From NCBI RefSeq assembly GCF_019599265.1, contig NZ_JAHZTC010000002.1, positions 1 to 64,000 on the forward strand: a stretch of 64,000 bases of DNA, given 5' to 3'. Positions 52,551-61,879 of this stretch are shown one piece after another. The notes below the pieces were generated by a model that was not told the DNA's origin, did not search any database, and saw nothing but the letters and a program-made list of their open reading frames with translations. The position numbers were made by a program, and so were the translations under genes. This DNA comes from Pontibacter sp. HSC-14F20 (lineage in GTDB: Bacteria > Bacteroidota > Bacteroidia > Cytophagales > Hymenobacteraceae). Each line of letters starts with the position of its first letter. Positions within the stretch are counted from its first letter, which is position 1.

Positions 52551-52706
52551 CAGCGCATATAATGTATGGTGGGAAATTGGTAAACTCAGGTTTTGTGCTT
52601 CCAAGTAAGTTTGTTGCAAGACGTCAGGAATTACTTCGAAAACTGTTACAAGTCATACACACAAACCGTCAGCAAATTTCACAACCAACCACCTCATCAA
52701 ACCAAA

Positions 52707-53123
52707 ATGAAAGTTCACACTACCAATTACTTTGACACTTTTATTCAAGTGGCAGAGGATACAAAAACAGATTGTGGGATAAAGCCGACATCAAAAGACG
52801 AGAAAAAAACGATTGCCGAAATGCAATATGATTTGATCGCCAGGCATCCGTACAGGTATACTTCTGACGATGTATTATTTCAGGTTTTTGCAGCTAGAAA
52901 TGATCTGTCCGAAGCCGAATACACCCAGGCAAGAGATCAATTTTTCTCAAAGGGGCAAGCCTGTTTCAGAGCATCGCCTCTGACAAAAACCTACGGTTTT
53001 GGGGTCCATTGCAACAGCGAAGGTAAAATTGCCATCTTCGGGGTGGAAACGGCCGAATACGAAAAATTTGCAGTCGACCCAGACCTGAAGAAAGTAAAAG
53101 CCATGAAATCGAGCAGAAAATGA
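52707..53123 (+). CDS. DUF6157 family protein
   Basis: A 138-residue protein starting MKVHTTNYFDTFIQVAEDTK, with the hallmark block TIAEMQYDLIARHPYRYTSD and a C-terminal YGFGVHCNSEGKIAIFGV. The ATG at 52707 directly begins the conserved domain; the open frame upstream is non-conserved. The function is unknown. Its stop overlaps the next gene by 4 nt (ATGA), so the two are translated together. Confidence 0.82.
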   Translation: MKVHTTNYFDTFIQVAEDTKTDCGIKPTSKDEKKTIAEMQYDLIARHPYRYTSDDVLFQVFAARNDLSEAEYTQARDQFFSKGQACFRASPLTKTYGFGVHCNSEGKIAIFGVETAEYEKFAVDPDLKKVKAMKSSRK

Positions 53124-53572
53124 AATCCATTTTTGACAAGCCAACACGTGATGAAGTCATTGCCAGAGTAGCTACCATCACTGCAGACAACAGTGCTCAA
53201 TGGGGCAAAATGAATATTCACCAGATGGTTGAGCACAATACTTACTGGAACGGCTGGATTTTGGGAAAGGACAGCCATACCTACAAACAGTCTTTTCTGG
53301 GTAAAGTATTTGGCAAAATAGCGTTACGGAAAATGATAAAGGACGAGAAGCCTTTTGATAAGAATATACCTACTTCCTTTCAGTTCAAACCGAAAGAAAC
53401 GGACGTAGATCTGGAAGCAGAAAAATTGAAATGGGTATCACTGACTGAGGCTTATGAAAATTACCACAATCCAGCCTTTATTCACGATTTTTTTGGTAAG
53501 ATGACGAAGCAAGAGATTGGCATACTGGTATACAAACATTCAGACCATCATCTGAGACAATTCGGTAAATAA
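53120..53572 (+). CDS. DUF1569 (DinB-like) protein
   Basis: A 150-residue helical-bundle protein of the DinB superfamily, with the DUF1569 layout: NSAQWGKMNIHQMVEHNTYW (conserved His), KPFDKNIPTSFQFKPKE and the final KHSDHHLRQFGK, whose histidines complete a metal site. It overlaps the DUF6157 gene start-to-stop. Members may be thiol-dependent transferases; none is assigned here. Confidence 0.82.
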   Translation: MKSIFDKPTRDEVIARVATITADNSAQWGKMNIHQMVEHNTYWNGWILGKDSHTYKQSFLGKVFGKIALRKMIKDEKPFDKNIPTSFQFKPKETDVDLEAEKLKWVSLTEAYENYHNPAFIHDFFGKMTKQEIGILVYKHSDHHLRQFGK

Positions 53573-53649
53573 GCAAGCCACTTCCCGCTATTATCGGCTG
53601 GTTTTGAGTCGGATAGACTGCTGTTTAGCTATAAAAAATCCCCACAAGA

Positions 53650-54372
53650 ATGAGTTTCCTGAAAGCAGAGTGGCGTAAGTTAGTGATGGCAAACTACGAG
53701 GTGGACAAGTCGGTGCTTGCGCCATACCTGCCGTATGGCACAGAGTTGGATTTATGGAACGGCAAATGTTATGTCAGTCTGGTGGGGTTTATGTTTTTAA
53801 ACACAAAGCTGCTGAACATCAAAATTCCCTTTCATGTAAACTTCGAAGAGGTTAATCTTCGGTTTTACGTCCGGCGACTGGAGAACAAGGTATGGAAACG
53901 GGGCGTCGTGTTTATCAAAGAGATCGTTCCCAAACCTGCACTGACCTTTGTTGCCAACACGGTCTATAAAGAGAATTATCAAACGCTGCCGATGCGGCAC
54001 GAGTGGCGTGAAGGTGCAAGCGAACAGCTCGTTTCGTATAGCTGGAAAATGAATGCCAAATGGCAAAGCATCAGTGTTAAGGCAAGCAAACAAGCCACTG
54101 AAATTATTCCTTTAAGTGAAGCAGAATTTATTACGGAACATTATTGGGGCTATGCGAAAGTAGGCGACACGAAATCAAATGAGTACGAGGTAACTCACCC
54201 AAGATGGCAGGTATATGAGGTGCTGGAATATAACATAGCAGTTGATTTTGGGCAGGTATACAGACCCGTTTTTAGTTTTCTGAGTAACCAAACACCCGCT
54301 TCTGTGATGCTGGCAGAAGGCTCAGAAATAACCGTTGAAAACAAGAAGAGTATAAAGAAGTCCTCTATGTGA
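53650..54372 (+). CDS. DUF2071 (YqjF-like) protein
   Basis: A 240-residue protein of the DUF2071 family. Visible features are the start FLKAEWRKLVMANYEVDKSV, LAPYLPYGTELDLWNGKCYV and the FEEVNLRFYVRR block. The function is unknown. It is the last of the small-DUF cluster and is followed within 72 nt by the sulfurtransferase gene. Confidence 0.85.
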   Translation: MSFLKAEWRKLVMANYEVDKSVLAPYLPYGTELDLWNGKCYVSLVGFMFLNTKLLNIKIPFHVNFEEVNLRFYVRRLENKVWKRGVVFIKEIVPKPALTFVANTVYKENYQTLPMRHEWREGASEQLVSYSWKMNAKWQSISVKASKQATEIIPLSEAEFITEHYWGYAKVGDTKSNEYEVTHPRWQVYEVLEYNIAVDFGQVYRPVFSFLSNQTPASVMLAEGSEITVENKKSIKKSSM

Positions 54373-54443
54373 TTGCGTAAGTTTACGCATCGTACTTTTT
54401 GCATATCTGATACGCGACATTTCACCATCAAACACACCATACC

Positions 54444-55283
54444 ATGTCTCCAATCATCACTACCCAAGAACTCGCTTCAATCCTGAGCAATGAAAGCCTG
54501 GTATTGATCGATGCCCGCTCCGGCCCTAATAGTACCACCAAGTACAAGCAAGAGCATCTGGCCGGGGCACTGCATGTAGACCTGGACAAAGATCTGGCTG
54601 ATATTAAACCTGACGCAGCCCAGGGAGGACGCCACCCGCTACCAGAACCGGAAAAATTTGCCGAACTGCTGGGCCGCTTAGGTATAGTACATGGCAGCCG
54701 TTTGGTAGTATATGATGATATGAGCGGTGCCAACGCCGCTTCCCGATTCTGGTGGATGCTGCGCGCTGCCGGACACACCCAGGTACAAGTGCTCGATGGC
54801 GGCTATCAGGCGGCTATGGCGGCCGGTATACCTGTGAGCAGCGGAGAAGAACAGCCAATGCCAGTGGAGCCATACCCATTCAAAGCCTGGGAACTGCCAA
54901 CCATTTCGATGGAAGAAGTTGCGAAGGTTGTTAAGGACCCGGACTATTTGGTGGTGGATGTACGGGATGCGGCCCGCTATCGTGGGGAAACCGAGCCAAT
55001 CGATTTGATAGCCGGACATATTCCGGGAGCTACGAACATTCCTTTTCAACAAAATCTGGCAGCAGATGGTACTTTCCTATCACCTGAAGTGCTGCGGGAA
55101 AAATACGAAACCTTGTTGGACGGTCGTGCAATGGACCATGTAGCGGTGCACTGTGGTTCCGGGGTAACGGCCTGCCATACGGTGCTTGCCATGGATTATG
55201 CCGGCTTAGGTATACCGACACTCTATGTGGGTTCCTGGAGCGAGTGGTCGCGCAACGATCGCCCGATCGGAACCGGAGCCTAG
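54444..55283 (+). CDS. sseA: Sulfurtransferase with two rhodanese domains
   Basis: A 279-residue thiosulfate/3-mercaptopyruvate sulfurtransferase. The first rhodanese domain (about 8-130) lacks the active cysteine; the second (about 160-275) has the catalytic loop VHCGSGVTACHTV with the persulfide-forming Cys. LIDARSGPN and VVDVRDAARYRGE mark the two domain starts. The loop CGSGVTA is the 3-mercaptopyruvate type, so SseA is the likely identity. Confidence 0.9.
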   Translation: MSPIITTQELASILSNESLVLIDARSGPNSTTKYKQEHLAGALHVDLDKDLADIKPDAAQGGRHPLPEPEKFAELLGRLGIVHGSRLVVYDDMSGANAASRFWWMLRAAGHTQVQVLDGGYQAAMAAGIPVSSGEEQPMPVEPYPFKAWELPTISMEEVAKVVKDPDYLVVDVRDAARYRGETEPIDLIAGHIPGATNIPFQQNLAADGTFLSPEVLREKYETLLDGRAMDHVAVHCGSGVTACHTVLAMDYAGLGIPTLYVGSWSEWSRNDRPIGTGA

Positions 55284-55311
55284 GATAGGTATAACCTTAA
55301 GGTATAGGTAT

Positions 55312-55357
55312 AAATGCAAATCGGCTGCTGAATGATTTCAGCAGCCGATTTGCATTT
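55312..55357. terminator. Very long bidirectional terminator hairpin
   Basis: A perfect 21-bp stem with loop TGAT, starting AAATGCAAATCGGCTG and ending CAGCCGATTTGCATTT, separates sseA and trpS. AGGTATA copies flank it (three at 55285-55310, one at 55361). Confidence 0.88.
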
Positions 55358-55371
55358 GGCAGGTATAGCGC

Positions 55372-56346
55372 TTAGTAGCCTAGCTTCTGGCGCACGCGCT
55401 CCAAAACTGGCGTGGCAATGGCTTTCGCCTTTTCAGCGCCTTCCAATAATTTCTTGTCTATTTCGGGCAGGTTGTTCATGTAGTAATTGAACAGCTCACG
55501 CTCTTTGGCAAACTTGCGCACAATCAACTCATACAATGCTTGCTTGGCATGTCCGTAGCCGTAGCCACCGTTCTGGTAGTTATTGCGCATCTGCAGAATC
55601 TCTTCCGGAGAAGCGAGCAGACTGTAAAGTCTAAAGGTAGTGTCCTCGTCCGGATCTTTAGGGTCTTCCAGCGGCGTACTGTCCGTCACAATGCTCATGA
55701 TCGTTTTGCGCAGCGGCTTGTCGGCCTCAAAAATATCGATGATGTTGCCGTAAGATTTGCTCATTTTCTCGCCGTTAACGCCCGGCACAGTCATCACCGT
55801 CTCATCCGTTTTCGCATCCGGCAGCACAAACGTATCACCGTAAATGTGGTTGAACGAACTGGCAATGTCACGGGTAATCTCGAGGTGCTGGATCTGGTCT
55901 TTGCCTACCGGCACGATGTTGGCGTCATACATCAGGATGTCGGCTGCCATCAGCACCGGGTAAGTAAACAGACCTGCGTTCACGTCAGCCAGTCCTCTGC
56001 GGCTCGATTTATCCTTGAACGAGTGCGCATTGGCCAGCATCGGGAAGGGAGCGAAGCAGTTGAGGTACCAGGTCAGTTCGGTTACCATCGGCACGTCCGA
56101 CTGGCGGTAGAGGATGTGTTTATCAGTATCGAAGCCACAGGCCAACCAGGCGGCGGCTACCGAGTAAGTGTTGTGGCGCAGCACCTGCGGGTCGCGGATA
56201 GTAGTAAGTGAGTGCAGGTCGGCTATAAAGTAAAGCGCCTGCTCCTGCGATGCCTTCGAAAGTTCGATGGCTGGAAGGATAGCACCCAGCAGGTTGCCCA
56301 AGTGGGGACGGCCTGTGCTCTGAATGCCCGTAAGGTATCGTGCCAT
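55372..56346 (-). CDS. trpS: Tryptophanyl-tRNA synthetase
   Basis: A 324-residue class I synthetase. HIGH-type signature STGRPHLGNLLGAI, the active-site ADIHS-like block YFIADLHSLTTI, the substrate loop VLMAADILMYDANIVPVG and KMSKS motif NGEKMSKSYGN are all present. Length is typical for bacterial TrpRS. A minus-strand TATTTTTG box lies 25 nt upstream of the ATG. Confidence 0.97.
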   Translation of the reverse strand: MARYLTGIQSTGRPHLGNLLGAILPAIELSKASQEQALYFIADLHSLTTIRDPQVLRHNTYSVAAAWLACGFDTDKHILYRQSDVPMVTELTWYLNCFAPFPMLANAHSFKDKSSRRGLADVNAGLFTYPVLMAADILMYDANIVPVGKDQIQHLEITRDIASSFNHIYGDTFVLPDAKTDETVMTVPGVNGEKMSKSYGNIIDIFEADKPLRKTIMSIVTDSTPLEDPKDPDEDTTFRLYSLLASPEEILQMRNNYQNGGYGYGHAKQALYELIVRKFAKERELFNYYMNNLPEIDKKLLEGAEKAKAIATPVLERVRQKLGY

Positions 56347-56370
56347 AGTCGGGGGAATGGTTTACAATTG

Positions 56371-56378
56371 CAAAAATA
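56371..56378 (-). promoter_or_regulatory. -7 element before trpS
   Basis: On the minus strand this reads TATTTTTG, a perfect TAnnTTTG box 25 nt before the trpS start. No clear -33 TTTG is found at the usual distance. Confidence 0.45.
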
Positions 56379-56434
56379 ACGCAAATTGCTGAAAACACGC
56401 CTAGCCCGACTACGACAATTCTATACCTGTAGCT

Positions 56435-57013
56435 TTAAAGTTTCCTGAGCGAGTGATTTTTTGAGCTTCCAATCTCGTCCTGCGTTTTGGTCAGCAGCTT
56501 TACTTCCGTGTCGCTTACCTGCAGAAAGTACATGGGGTCGATGTCGCCGGCCGTAGGTATAAGCTGCAACACTACAGCATCCGGGTTTTGCTTGTTGCCT
56601 TTGGCCAGAAACCACTTGCCGCTGCTGTTCACTACACTTTTGTCTGCCGGTTTGCCCATGTATACCTGTTTCATGTTGAACGATCCATTTGAGCCCTTTG
56701 CGCCAGTGTTCAGCGTCAACTCTGTCTGGATACCCTGGCAGTCTTTGCAAGCCAGTGTGCCGCGGAAAGTGCCACTTGGTGGAGCTAACAAAGGAGTTGC
56801 TTCAAGGGTAGGCTCAGCTGCTGATGTGGCCTCGGCTTTTACTGGCTTGGCTGTGGTTTTGGCTTTTGATTTTGCCGGGGCTTTTGCTGCTGTCTTCTTA
56901 CCGCCGCGGTTTTCCTCCAGCCATTCTTTGTAGCTTTTGCCAGATTGCGCCTGTACTTGCTGCAGGCCCAAGGTGAGAGAGAATAGGACGAAAAGTGCGA
57001 TTATTGCTTTCAT
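56435..57013 (-). CDS. NlpE-like periplasmic protein with low-complexity linker
   Basis: A signal peptide (about 1-22, ending VQAQ) precedes an Ala/Lys/Pro-rich linker (about 38-80) and an NlpE N-terminal-like domain: GTFRGTLACKDCQGIQTELT with the CxxC motif of copper-responsive NlpE. NlpE relates to copper tolerance and surface sensing in other bacteria, but here the protein lacks a lipobox, so it appears soluble in the periplasm. Function is otherwise inferred. Confidence 0.8.
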   Translation of the reverse strand: MKAIIALFVLFSLTLGLQQVQAQSGKSYKEWLEENRGGKKTAAKAPAKSKAKTTAKPVKAEATSAAEPTLEATPLLAPPSGTFRGTLACKDCQGIQTELTLNTGAKGSNGSFNMKQVYMGKPADKSVVNSSGKWFLAKGNKQNPDAVVLQLIPTAGDIDPMYFLQVSDTEVKLLTKTQDEIGSSKNHSLRKL

Positions 57014-57413
57014 GTCGTTTCGTGTTTGTCGTTCGGGGTGATCTTATCACAAAATATACCAGTTTTTCAAAACCACATTTCTGACCGGGCTATTTCTGAT
57101 TTAACTGTTGAAAATATAATTTATTGTGTGCTGCAGCGAAGCTGATGCAGGAGCGGTTGCCACATGGCCTTGTGTCAGGATGTGAGATACGGAAGCAGCG
57201 CAGTGGGGTTGGAGCAAAGTGAAGGGCTGAGCATAAATTGCATCGTTTTTGAAATAGTGTGCTGCCTATTCTCCTGTAAAAGCAAATGGCCAGGCGCTTC
57301 ACTTAAGAGCAGGCACCCAGCCATTCAAAAAAAAATCAAATCAAATCTTATTATTCTAAGTCAATTACATCATAGGCTTGCTCGGGTTAAATAAAAAATC
57401 AATCTTATAATAT
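57014..57413. other. Gene-free stretch
   Basis: I see no credible gene or stable structure in these 400 bases. The part at 57300-57413 is AT-rich. The middle is GC-richer and could be a very old remnant, but nothing recognisable remains. Confidence 0.5.
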
Positions 57414-58319
57414 TTAGGCTGGAGTCAGCTTTTTATTTTTTTGGTATAGTCTGTTCAGGTTGCTCACCGAAATAGCTACAAGGATCAGTGCTACTCCCAG
57501 CCACTGTACCGTCCATACCTCTTCCTGCAGCACCAGGTACGACATGGCCACAGCCACCGGCAACTCCGCCGAGCTTAAAATGGCGCTTAGCGCTAAGCCG
57601 GTTTTAGGTATGCCATAGGCAAAGAACAGCGGCGGAATGACTGTACCAAACACAGCCAGCAGCAAGCCCCACTTGAGCAGGCCATCACCCAAAGCTCCGT
57701 TAAACAGAAACATTGGTGGGAAAATGCTCAGCACAAGTATAGTGGCACCCGTTAACAGCAGGGCACTCTTGGTAGCCGGGTGCAGGTTGTTGCCAGCTGC
57801 ACCGTTTATCATCAGAAATACGGAATAACAGGCAGCCGCCAGCAGTCCGAAGCCGACACCCGCCAGGTCAAAGTCAGGTATAGCACCGGAGAAAAGTCTG
57901 CCCGCCATGGCCGTACCCAACAGCACCAGCAGCACCATAATCACCTGCGACGGTTGTGGCATTTTGCGCTTGATCACCGACTCTAGTAAAAGGCTCATCC
58001 AGGTAAACTGCATCAGCAGTAGGATGGCGATGGAGGCCGGCACGGCCTGAACACACTTATAATAGAAGATGCTCACCAGGCCCGTACTCGTACCCATTGC
58101 CACTAGTTTGAGCTTATCCAGAGTCGAAACACCAAGGCTGCGGCGGCCCAGCAGTTGGCGCACCAGCACAATACCCCAAAGTATAACAAAGCCAAAGGAA
58201 ACCTGTGTGCCCGTTACGTCACCCAAGGTATAGCCTTCTTTGTAAGCCAGTTTTACGAATGTGGATAGTATGCCGAAGCTGCAAGCTCCGAGAAATACCA
58301 AAAGGATGCCTCTGAACAT
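57414..58319 (-). CDS. EamA/DMT-family permease
   Basis: A 301-residue membrane protein with ten hydrophobic segments arranged as two EamA repeats (about 3-138 and 153-292). Typical features are the conserved start FLGACSFGILSTFVKLAYK and SAILSSAELPVAVAMSYLVL near the end. Drug/metabolite transporters of this class export small metabolites; the substrate is unknown. Confidence 0.9.
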   Translation of the reverse strand: MFRGILLVFLGACSFGILSTFVKLAYKEGYTLGDVTGTQVSFGFVILWGIVLVRQLLGRRSLGVSTLDKLKLVAMGTSTGLVSIFYYKCVQAVPASIAILLLMQFTWMSLLLESVIKRKMPQPSQVIMVLLVLLGTAMAGRLFSGAIPDFDLAGVGFGLLAAACYSVFLMINGAAGNNLHPATKSALLLTGATILVLSIFPPMFLFNGALGDGLLKWGLLLAVFGTVIPPLFFAYGIPKTGLALSAILSSAELPVAVAMSYLVLQEEVWTVQWLGVALILVAISVSNLNRLYQKNKKLTPA

Positions 58320-58529
58320 AGCTGTCCCTTCTGAAATTTAAGGTAAAAAAATAAGGTATAGGTGAGCTACACAAGCCCGGTCGCGGAAATGGGTACTCTT
58401 AGAGGTCGTGCAGGACGTACCCCGTAATGAAAATCTGTGTATGTGCTAAGTGTGCAGCCATTGTATTTTGCAAGACCGCAAAGATAAGGCTGTAATCAAT
58501 TCAAAAGCAAATTTATTTTATAACACAGG

Positions 58530-59321
58530 CTATTCCTTGCTGTCATCAGCAGCAGTCTCTATCATGTTTTCAGCAGTGCGACGACCAAGGTAACCGTCTA
58601 TCAGGTAATGCGCCAGGTATAGCACAGGAGTGAGGGCGATGGCAATAAAGAATTTGTAAATATAGTTGATCGCCGCCACCGACATGATCATCGAAAGAGG
58701 CCAGTTTCCGAAAATGTAGAAAGCCACAAACAACACAACCACACTATCGATCAACTGCGAAACCAGCGTAGAGCCCGTCGCCCGCAGCCAGATTTTGCTG
58801 CTCCCCGTAAAACCGCGCAGCCAGTGAAAAACGGTGGCATCCAGAAACTGCGAGATCAGGAAAGCGACCATCGAGCCGATAATTATGCCCAGCCCCTGCC
58901 GGTAAATGGAGTTGAAAGCGTAGTCGATGTTGAAGGGATTGCCGGTTGCATCCTGGTTGTTGAGTTCCAGCCAGAAAGCGGCAGGCGGCAGACCCGTTAC
59001 GATAGTGATGACCAGGAAAGCATACAGGATCAGAACAACGGTGAGGAGGCTGATTTTCTTCACACCCGGCTTGCCGAAATACTCGTTGATAATGTCGGTG
59101 GTCACAAACACGACGGGCCAGATAATAACACCGGCAGTGAGGTTAAAGTCAAATTTCTCTCCCATGATCCCGATCTGGGCACCCGGCATGCCAAACAGTG
59201 CTTCTGCCGAAAATATCTTTACCCCAATCAGTTCAGCCAGCAGGGCGTTAGCCAGAAAGATGCCACTCAGGACGAGGAACAGGTTGGTGCGTTTTTTCTC
59301 AAGGGAAGTGTTTGCCGCCAT
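58530..59321 (-). CDS. Queuosine-precursor transporter (YhhQ/VUT family)
   Basis: A 263-residue integral membrane protein, with six or more segments. Diagnostic blocks are FLANALLAELIGVKIF, VVFVTTDIINEYFGK and SQFLDATVFHWLRGF, the VUT/YhhQ signature. It takes up a queuosine precursor such as preQ0/preQ1. The chosen ATG at 59321 starts MAANTSLEKKRTNLFLVLSG; an upstream in-frame ATG (59408) would overlap rnz. Confidence 0.88.
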   Translation of the reverse strand: MAANTSLEKKRTNLFLVLSGIFLANALLAELIGVKIFSAEALFGMPGAQIGIMGEKFDFNLTAGVIIWPVVFVTTDIINEYFGKPGVKKISLLTVVLILYAFLVITIVTGLPPAAFWLELNNQDATGNPFNIDYAFNSIYRQGLGIIIGSMVAFLISQFLDATVFHWLRGFTGSSKIWLRATGSTLVSQLIDSVVVLFVAFYIFGNWPLSMIMSVAAINYIYKFFIAIALTPVLYLAHYLIDGYLGRRTAENMIETAADDSKE

Positions 59322-59392
59322 AGGTATAGTTATGCTGCAGCAATATAGCAATTTTGAGGTTAACGATCCGGCAGATGGGGGCGTAACTGGGC

Positions 59393-60310
59393 TTATTCCA
59401 GCACACAAAATATACTTCCTTCTACGGCCAGATCGGTCTTTGGGAATATTTCCTGTGCTTCTGTGAGTAGGGGCGTCAGGTCTTTGTAGCGCACCGAAAA
59501 GTGACCTAGCAAGAGATGACGTACCTGTGCGGCTGCGGCCATTTCGGCGGCCTGTCGGGCGGTACTGTGGAAGGTATAGTGGGCCCGTTCCTGGAGCTCG
59601 TTCATAAAGGTGGCCTCGTGGTAAAGCAGGTCCACGCCCCGCAGGTAGGGGAGTAACTCAGGCTTATACCTGCTGTCAGCGCAATAAGCATAGCTGCGGC
59701 TGCGCTTGGGCTCCAGCGTGACTGTCGAGTTGCGTACCAGCACATTACCCTGTTCGTCGTGTACGTCCTCGCCCCACTTCAGGCGCACAAGTTGCGGCGG
59801 CGTCAGGAAGCCAGGCAGGTTCTCTTTGATCAACGGTCGTGGCTTGGGTTTTTCGCGGAACAGGAAACCGCAGCAGGGAATACGGTGCTCCATCGGAATG
59901 GTATGTACCGTGATCTTTTTGTCCTCGTAAATTTTGCGGTAGCAGGTCGTGTCAAGCTCATGAAAAATAAGCTTGTAGCACAGGTTGGTGCCGGAGTATT
60001 TGAGCTGCAGGCTAAGGATTTCGGAGAGGCCGGGAGGGCCGAAGAGATGCAGTGGCTGTTGGCGGCCCTGCAAGTGCATGGTAGAAAGCAGACCTGCCAG
60101 ACCAAAGTAATGGTCGCCATGCAGGTGGCTGATGTAGATGTTAGAAATGCGCTGATGCTTTATCTTGTAAAGCATCAGCTGCATTTGGGTTCCTTCTCCG
60201 CAATCAATCAGGTGTAGTTGATTGTCGATGGTCAGCAATTGGGCGGTATGGTGCCGGTTTGCCGAAGGTGTGGCCGACGAACTGCCGAGTATCCTGAGTT
60301 CGAAATCCAC
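59393..60310 (-). CDS. rnz: Ribonuclease Z
   Basis: A 305-residue MBL-fold endonuclease that trims tRNA 3' trailers. It has the tRNase Z start FELRILGSSSATPSANRH, the metal motif ISHLHGDHYFGLAGLL, and HEATF and GHFSVRYKDL with further ligands. Trailer cleavage matters in this genome because the two tRNAs in the window lack an encoded CCA. It sits 13 nt downstream of the STAS gene stop. Confidence 0.95.
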   Translation of the reverse strand: MDFELRILGSSSATPSANRHHTAQLLTIDNQLHLIDCGEGTQMQLMLYKIKHQRISNIYISHLHGDHYFGLAGLLSTMHLQGRQQPLHLFGPPGLSEILSLQLKYSGTNLCYKLIFHELDTTCYRKIYEDKKITVHTIPMEHRIPCCGFLFREKPKPRPLIKENLPGFLTPPQLVRLKWGEDVHDEQGNVLVRNSTVTLEPKRSRSYAYCADSRYKPELLPYLRGVDLLYHEATFMNELQERAHYTFHSTARQAAEMAAAAQVRHLLLGHFSVRYKDLTPLLTEAQEIFPKTDLAVEGSIFCVLE

Positions 60311-60323
60311 GAAATTGGATTTG

Positions 60324-60701
60324 TTAGTCTTCCTTGTTGGTCAGGTCCTGCTCGATCTCGTGCAGAAACACGCGGTCGATTGCCTCTTCCACTGTTGGAA
60401 GGATGTTAAGTACAGACTCCAGTTTAGAGATCGTGATCAGTTTCATCACATGGTCCTGCAGGCTTGTCAGAATCAGCAAACCGTTTGAAGAGTTGCACAG
60501 TCTGTTAGCGATCAGGATAGAGCTCAGCCCCGAAGAGTCAGTATATTTTACGTTATTGAGGTCAAGAATCAGGTTGGTGATCCCTTCAGCGTTCAATTTC
60601 ACGAACTCAGATTTTAAATCCGGAGCGATTGAAGTATCAAGTTTCTTCTCGTCTATCGTGATAATCGTGTAGTTTTCTTTCTTATCAATCGTGTACTTCA
60701 T
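60324..60701 (-). CDS. STAS-domain anti-anti-sigma-like protein
   Basis: A 125-residue STAS protein beginning MKYTIDKKENYTIITIDEKK. The phosphorylatable Ser lies in VKYTDSSGLSSILIANR, as in SpoIIAA-type anti-sigma antagonists. No partner serine kinase or phosphatase gene is nearby. A 45-nt upstream in-frame extension to 60746 is unlikely. It lies just upstream of rnz on the same strand. Confidence 0.88.
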   Translation of the reverse strand: MKYTIDKKENYTIITIDEKKLDTSIAPDLKSEFVKLNAEGITNLILDLNNVKYTDSSGLSSILIANRLCNSSNGLLILTSLQDHVMKLITISKLESVLNILPTVEEAIDRVFLHEIEQDLTNKED

Positions 60702-60756
60702 AGATCTACCAGTAAAGGATTTAAACGCGAATGTACCAAAATCCACGTTAATAATT

Positions 60757-61731
60757 CTAATTTTTCTCGTTAAAAATGTTTTCTACGATGTGACTCTCAA
60801 TGCGTGAGAGCACATTATCGTAACTTTCTTTATGAAAAGCCTGCCCTGTGAAAACCTCGTAAAGCTCAATGTAGCGGTCCGAAATACTATGCACCACTTC
60901 ATCGGTCATTTCAGGTACAGTTTGCCCTTCTTTTCCCTGAAAATCATTTTCGATCAGCCACTGTCGTACAAACTCTTTCGACAGCTGCTTTTGCGACTCG
61001 CCGCTGTCCTGACGCGCCTCATACCCTTCCAGGTAAAAGTAGCGCGAAGAGTCCGGCGTATGAATCTCGTCGATCAGGTATACCTCGCCGTTGTAGCTTC
61101 CAAACTCATACTTGGTATCGACCAGTATCAGTCCGCGCTGTGCGGCCAGTTCCGTGCCTCTCGCAAAGAGTGCCCGGGTATAAGCTTCTAATTTAATATA
61201 TTCTTGCTCAGATACAATGCCTTTCGCTATAATTTCTTCACGCGAGATGTCCTCATCGTGTCCTTCGTCAGCTTTGGTCGTCGGGGTGATGATCGGTTCC
61301 GGTAATCTGTCATTCTCGCGCAGGCCTTCCGGCAGTGCTACCCCGCATACGCTGCGTTTGCCGGCCTTGTACTCACGCCATGCATGTCCGGCCAGGTAAC
61401 CTCTGATCACCATCTCCACCTTGTAGGGTTCGCAACGGTAACCGATCGTTACGTTCGGGTCTGGCGTCGATAACACCCAGTTCGGTACCAGGTCTGAAGT
61501 AGCTTTAAGGTTTAAGCTCGCTATTTGGTTCAATACCTGGCCTTTATAAGGTATAGCTCTTGGTAGCACCACATCAAAAGCCGAGATACGGTCAGTGGCT
61601 AGTACTGCCAGACGGTTACTGAAAAAATAAACATCGCGTACCTTGCCTCTATAAAAACCGGTCTGTCCGGCGAAGGAGAAGTTAGTTTCTTTTATGGCCT
61701 CCATTAGGTCTGTTGGGTTTGAGAAGGACAA
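60757..61731 (-). CDS. purC: SAICAR synthetase (phosphoribosylaminoimidazole-succinocarboxamide synthase)
   Basis: A 324-residue purine-biosynthesis enzyme of the long PurC type. Motifs: [47 protein letters not shown] and [11 protein letters not shown] with [14 protein letters not shown] near the ATP/aspartate site. It joins CAIR and aspartate in the cytoplasm. No other pur gene is in the window. Confidence 0.96.
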   Translation of the reverse strand: MSFSNPTDLMEAIKETNFSFAGQTGFYRGKVRDVYFFSNRLAVLATDRISAFDVVLPRAIPYKGQVLNQIASLNLKATSDLVPNWVLSTPDPNVTIGYRCEPYKVEMVIRGYLAGHAWREYKAGKRSVCGVALPEGLRENDRLPEPIITPTTKADEGHDEDISREEIIAKGIVSEQEYIKLEAYTRALFARGTELAAQRGLILVDTKYEFGSYNGEVYLIDEIHTPDSSRYFYLEGYEARQDSGESQKQLSKEFVRQWLIENDFQGKEGQTVPEMTDEVVHSISDRYIELYEVFTGQAFHKESYDNVLSRIESHIVENIFNEKN

Positions 61732-61879
61732 AGTTAAAATATTTTTGTCGGTCAGAGTTATAAGGTATAGGTATAAATGTAAAATGCCTTCGCAGACGGG
61801 GGGCTATCTGAGTTTTGACATTGCTATATACTCCTGAGTATAGTGAAAGTTTTATATTATGAAATCTATTGTTTGTACA

